From: Nereocystis luetkeana
Taxonomy: Eukaryota > Sar > Phaeophyceae > Laminariales > Laminariaceae
Direction of reading: 5' to 3'
NCBI GenBank assembly: GCA_031213475.1
Contig: JARUPZ010000019.1
Location: 5,683,896 to 5,747,895, forward strand
Length of the DNA: 64,000 bases
Under the pieces are notes generated by a model that was not told where the DNA came from, did not search any database, and saw only the letters and a program-made list of their open reading frames with translations. Made by a program: the position numbers and the translations under genes. Position 1 is the first letter of the stretch; each line of letters begins with the position of its first letter. This document shows positions 63,945-64,000 of the stretch, one piece after another.

Positions 63945-64000
63945 TGGGGGGGGGGGGGGGGGACTCATATCATGCGTTGCCGTAGTCGTATGAACATAGA
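63945..64000 (+). repeat. Family E start, cut by window end
   Basis: G-run, then ACTCATATCATGCGTTGCCG and TAGTCGTATGAACATAG. Confidence 0.75.

Overview
The window is nuclear DNA from a repeat-rich eukaryote. There are no operons, and coding sequence is split by introns bounded by GT and AG. Two families of non-LTR retrotransposon are present, with several tRNA-derived SINE families, hundreds of bases of simple repeat, and several families of short inverted-repeat elements. One LINE carries an R2/NeSL-type restriction-like endonuclease end, of a kind I associate from memory with stramenopile algae. A brown alga or relative is my best guess, but I could not test it.

Layout. Positions 1-23,400 appear to be the 3' part of one plus-strand host gene, an OTU-type deubiquitinase with ubiquitin-interacting motifs (UIMs). 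Its exons are at 278-603, 6,458-6,563, 16,011-16,118 and 22,883-23,380. The phases match across all three junctions, every donor reads CAG|GT, and the introns are about 5.9, 9.4 and 6.8 kb. The introns are packed with repeats: tRNA-derived SINEs, a TA-targeting MITE (MITE-A), MITE-B, MITE-F, foldback family C, family E, and a fossil LTR retrotransposon at 17.7-21.6 kb. The OTU catalytic Cys must lie left of the window.

From 23.4 to 64 kb I find no convincing host gene. The main blocks are a 200-bp-unit satellite (28.4-29.6 kb), a decayed 3.9-kb LINE (31.9-35.8 kb) with many short copies of its 3' end, a composite tandem array (36.5-38.0 kb), a TAG satellite (41.5-42.0 kb), a GTCGG satellite (44.6-45.7 kb), a second LINE fragment (52.2-53.2 kb), a TTC satellite (54.7-55.2 kb), degenerate CCGCACCGAA repeats (56.7-58.2 kb), a fossil Ty3/Gypsy integrase piece (62.5 kb) and a near-identical 327-bp tandem duplication (62.9-63.6 kb).

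The most unusual signal is spread over the whole window. When copies of the same repeat are aligned by eye, they differ by tiny insertions of the form TA-core-TA placed exactly at a TA. The cores are CG, TTAA, CAG, CTGCTG, CCGG, CCAGG or CCTGG, CCCTGG, CTGCA and CCCGGG. They stack on one another, sharing the TA. They look like excision footprints of TA-targeting (Tc1/mariner-type) elements, or a self-propagating micro-insertion process. The TTAA class is what one would expect after excision of MITE-A, whose ends are TTA...TAA inside a duplicated TA.
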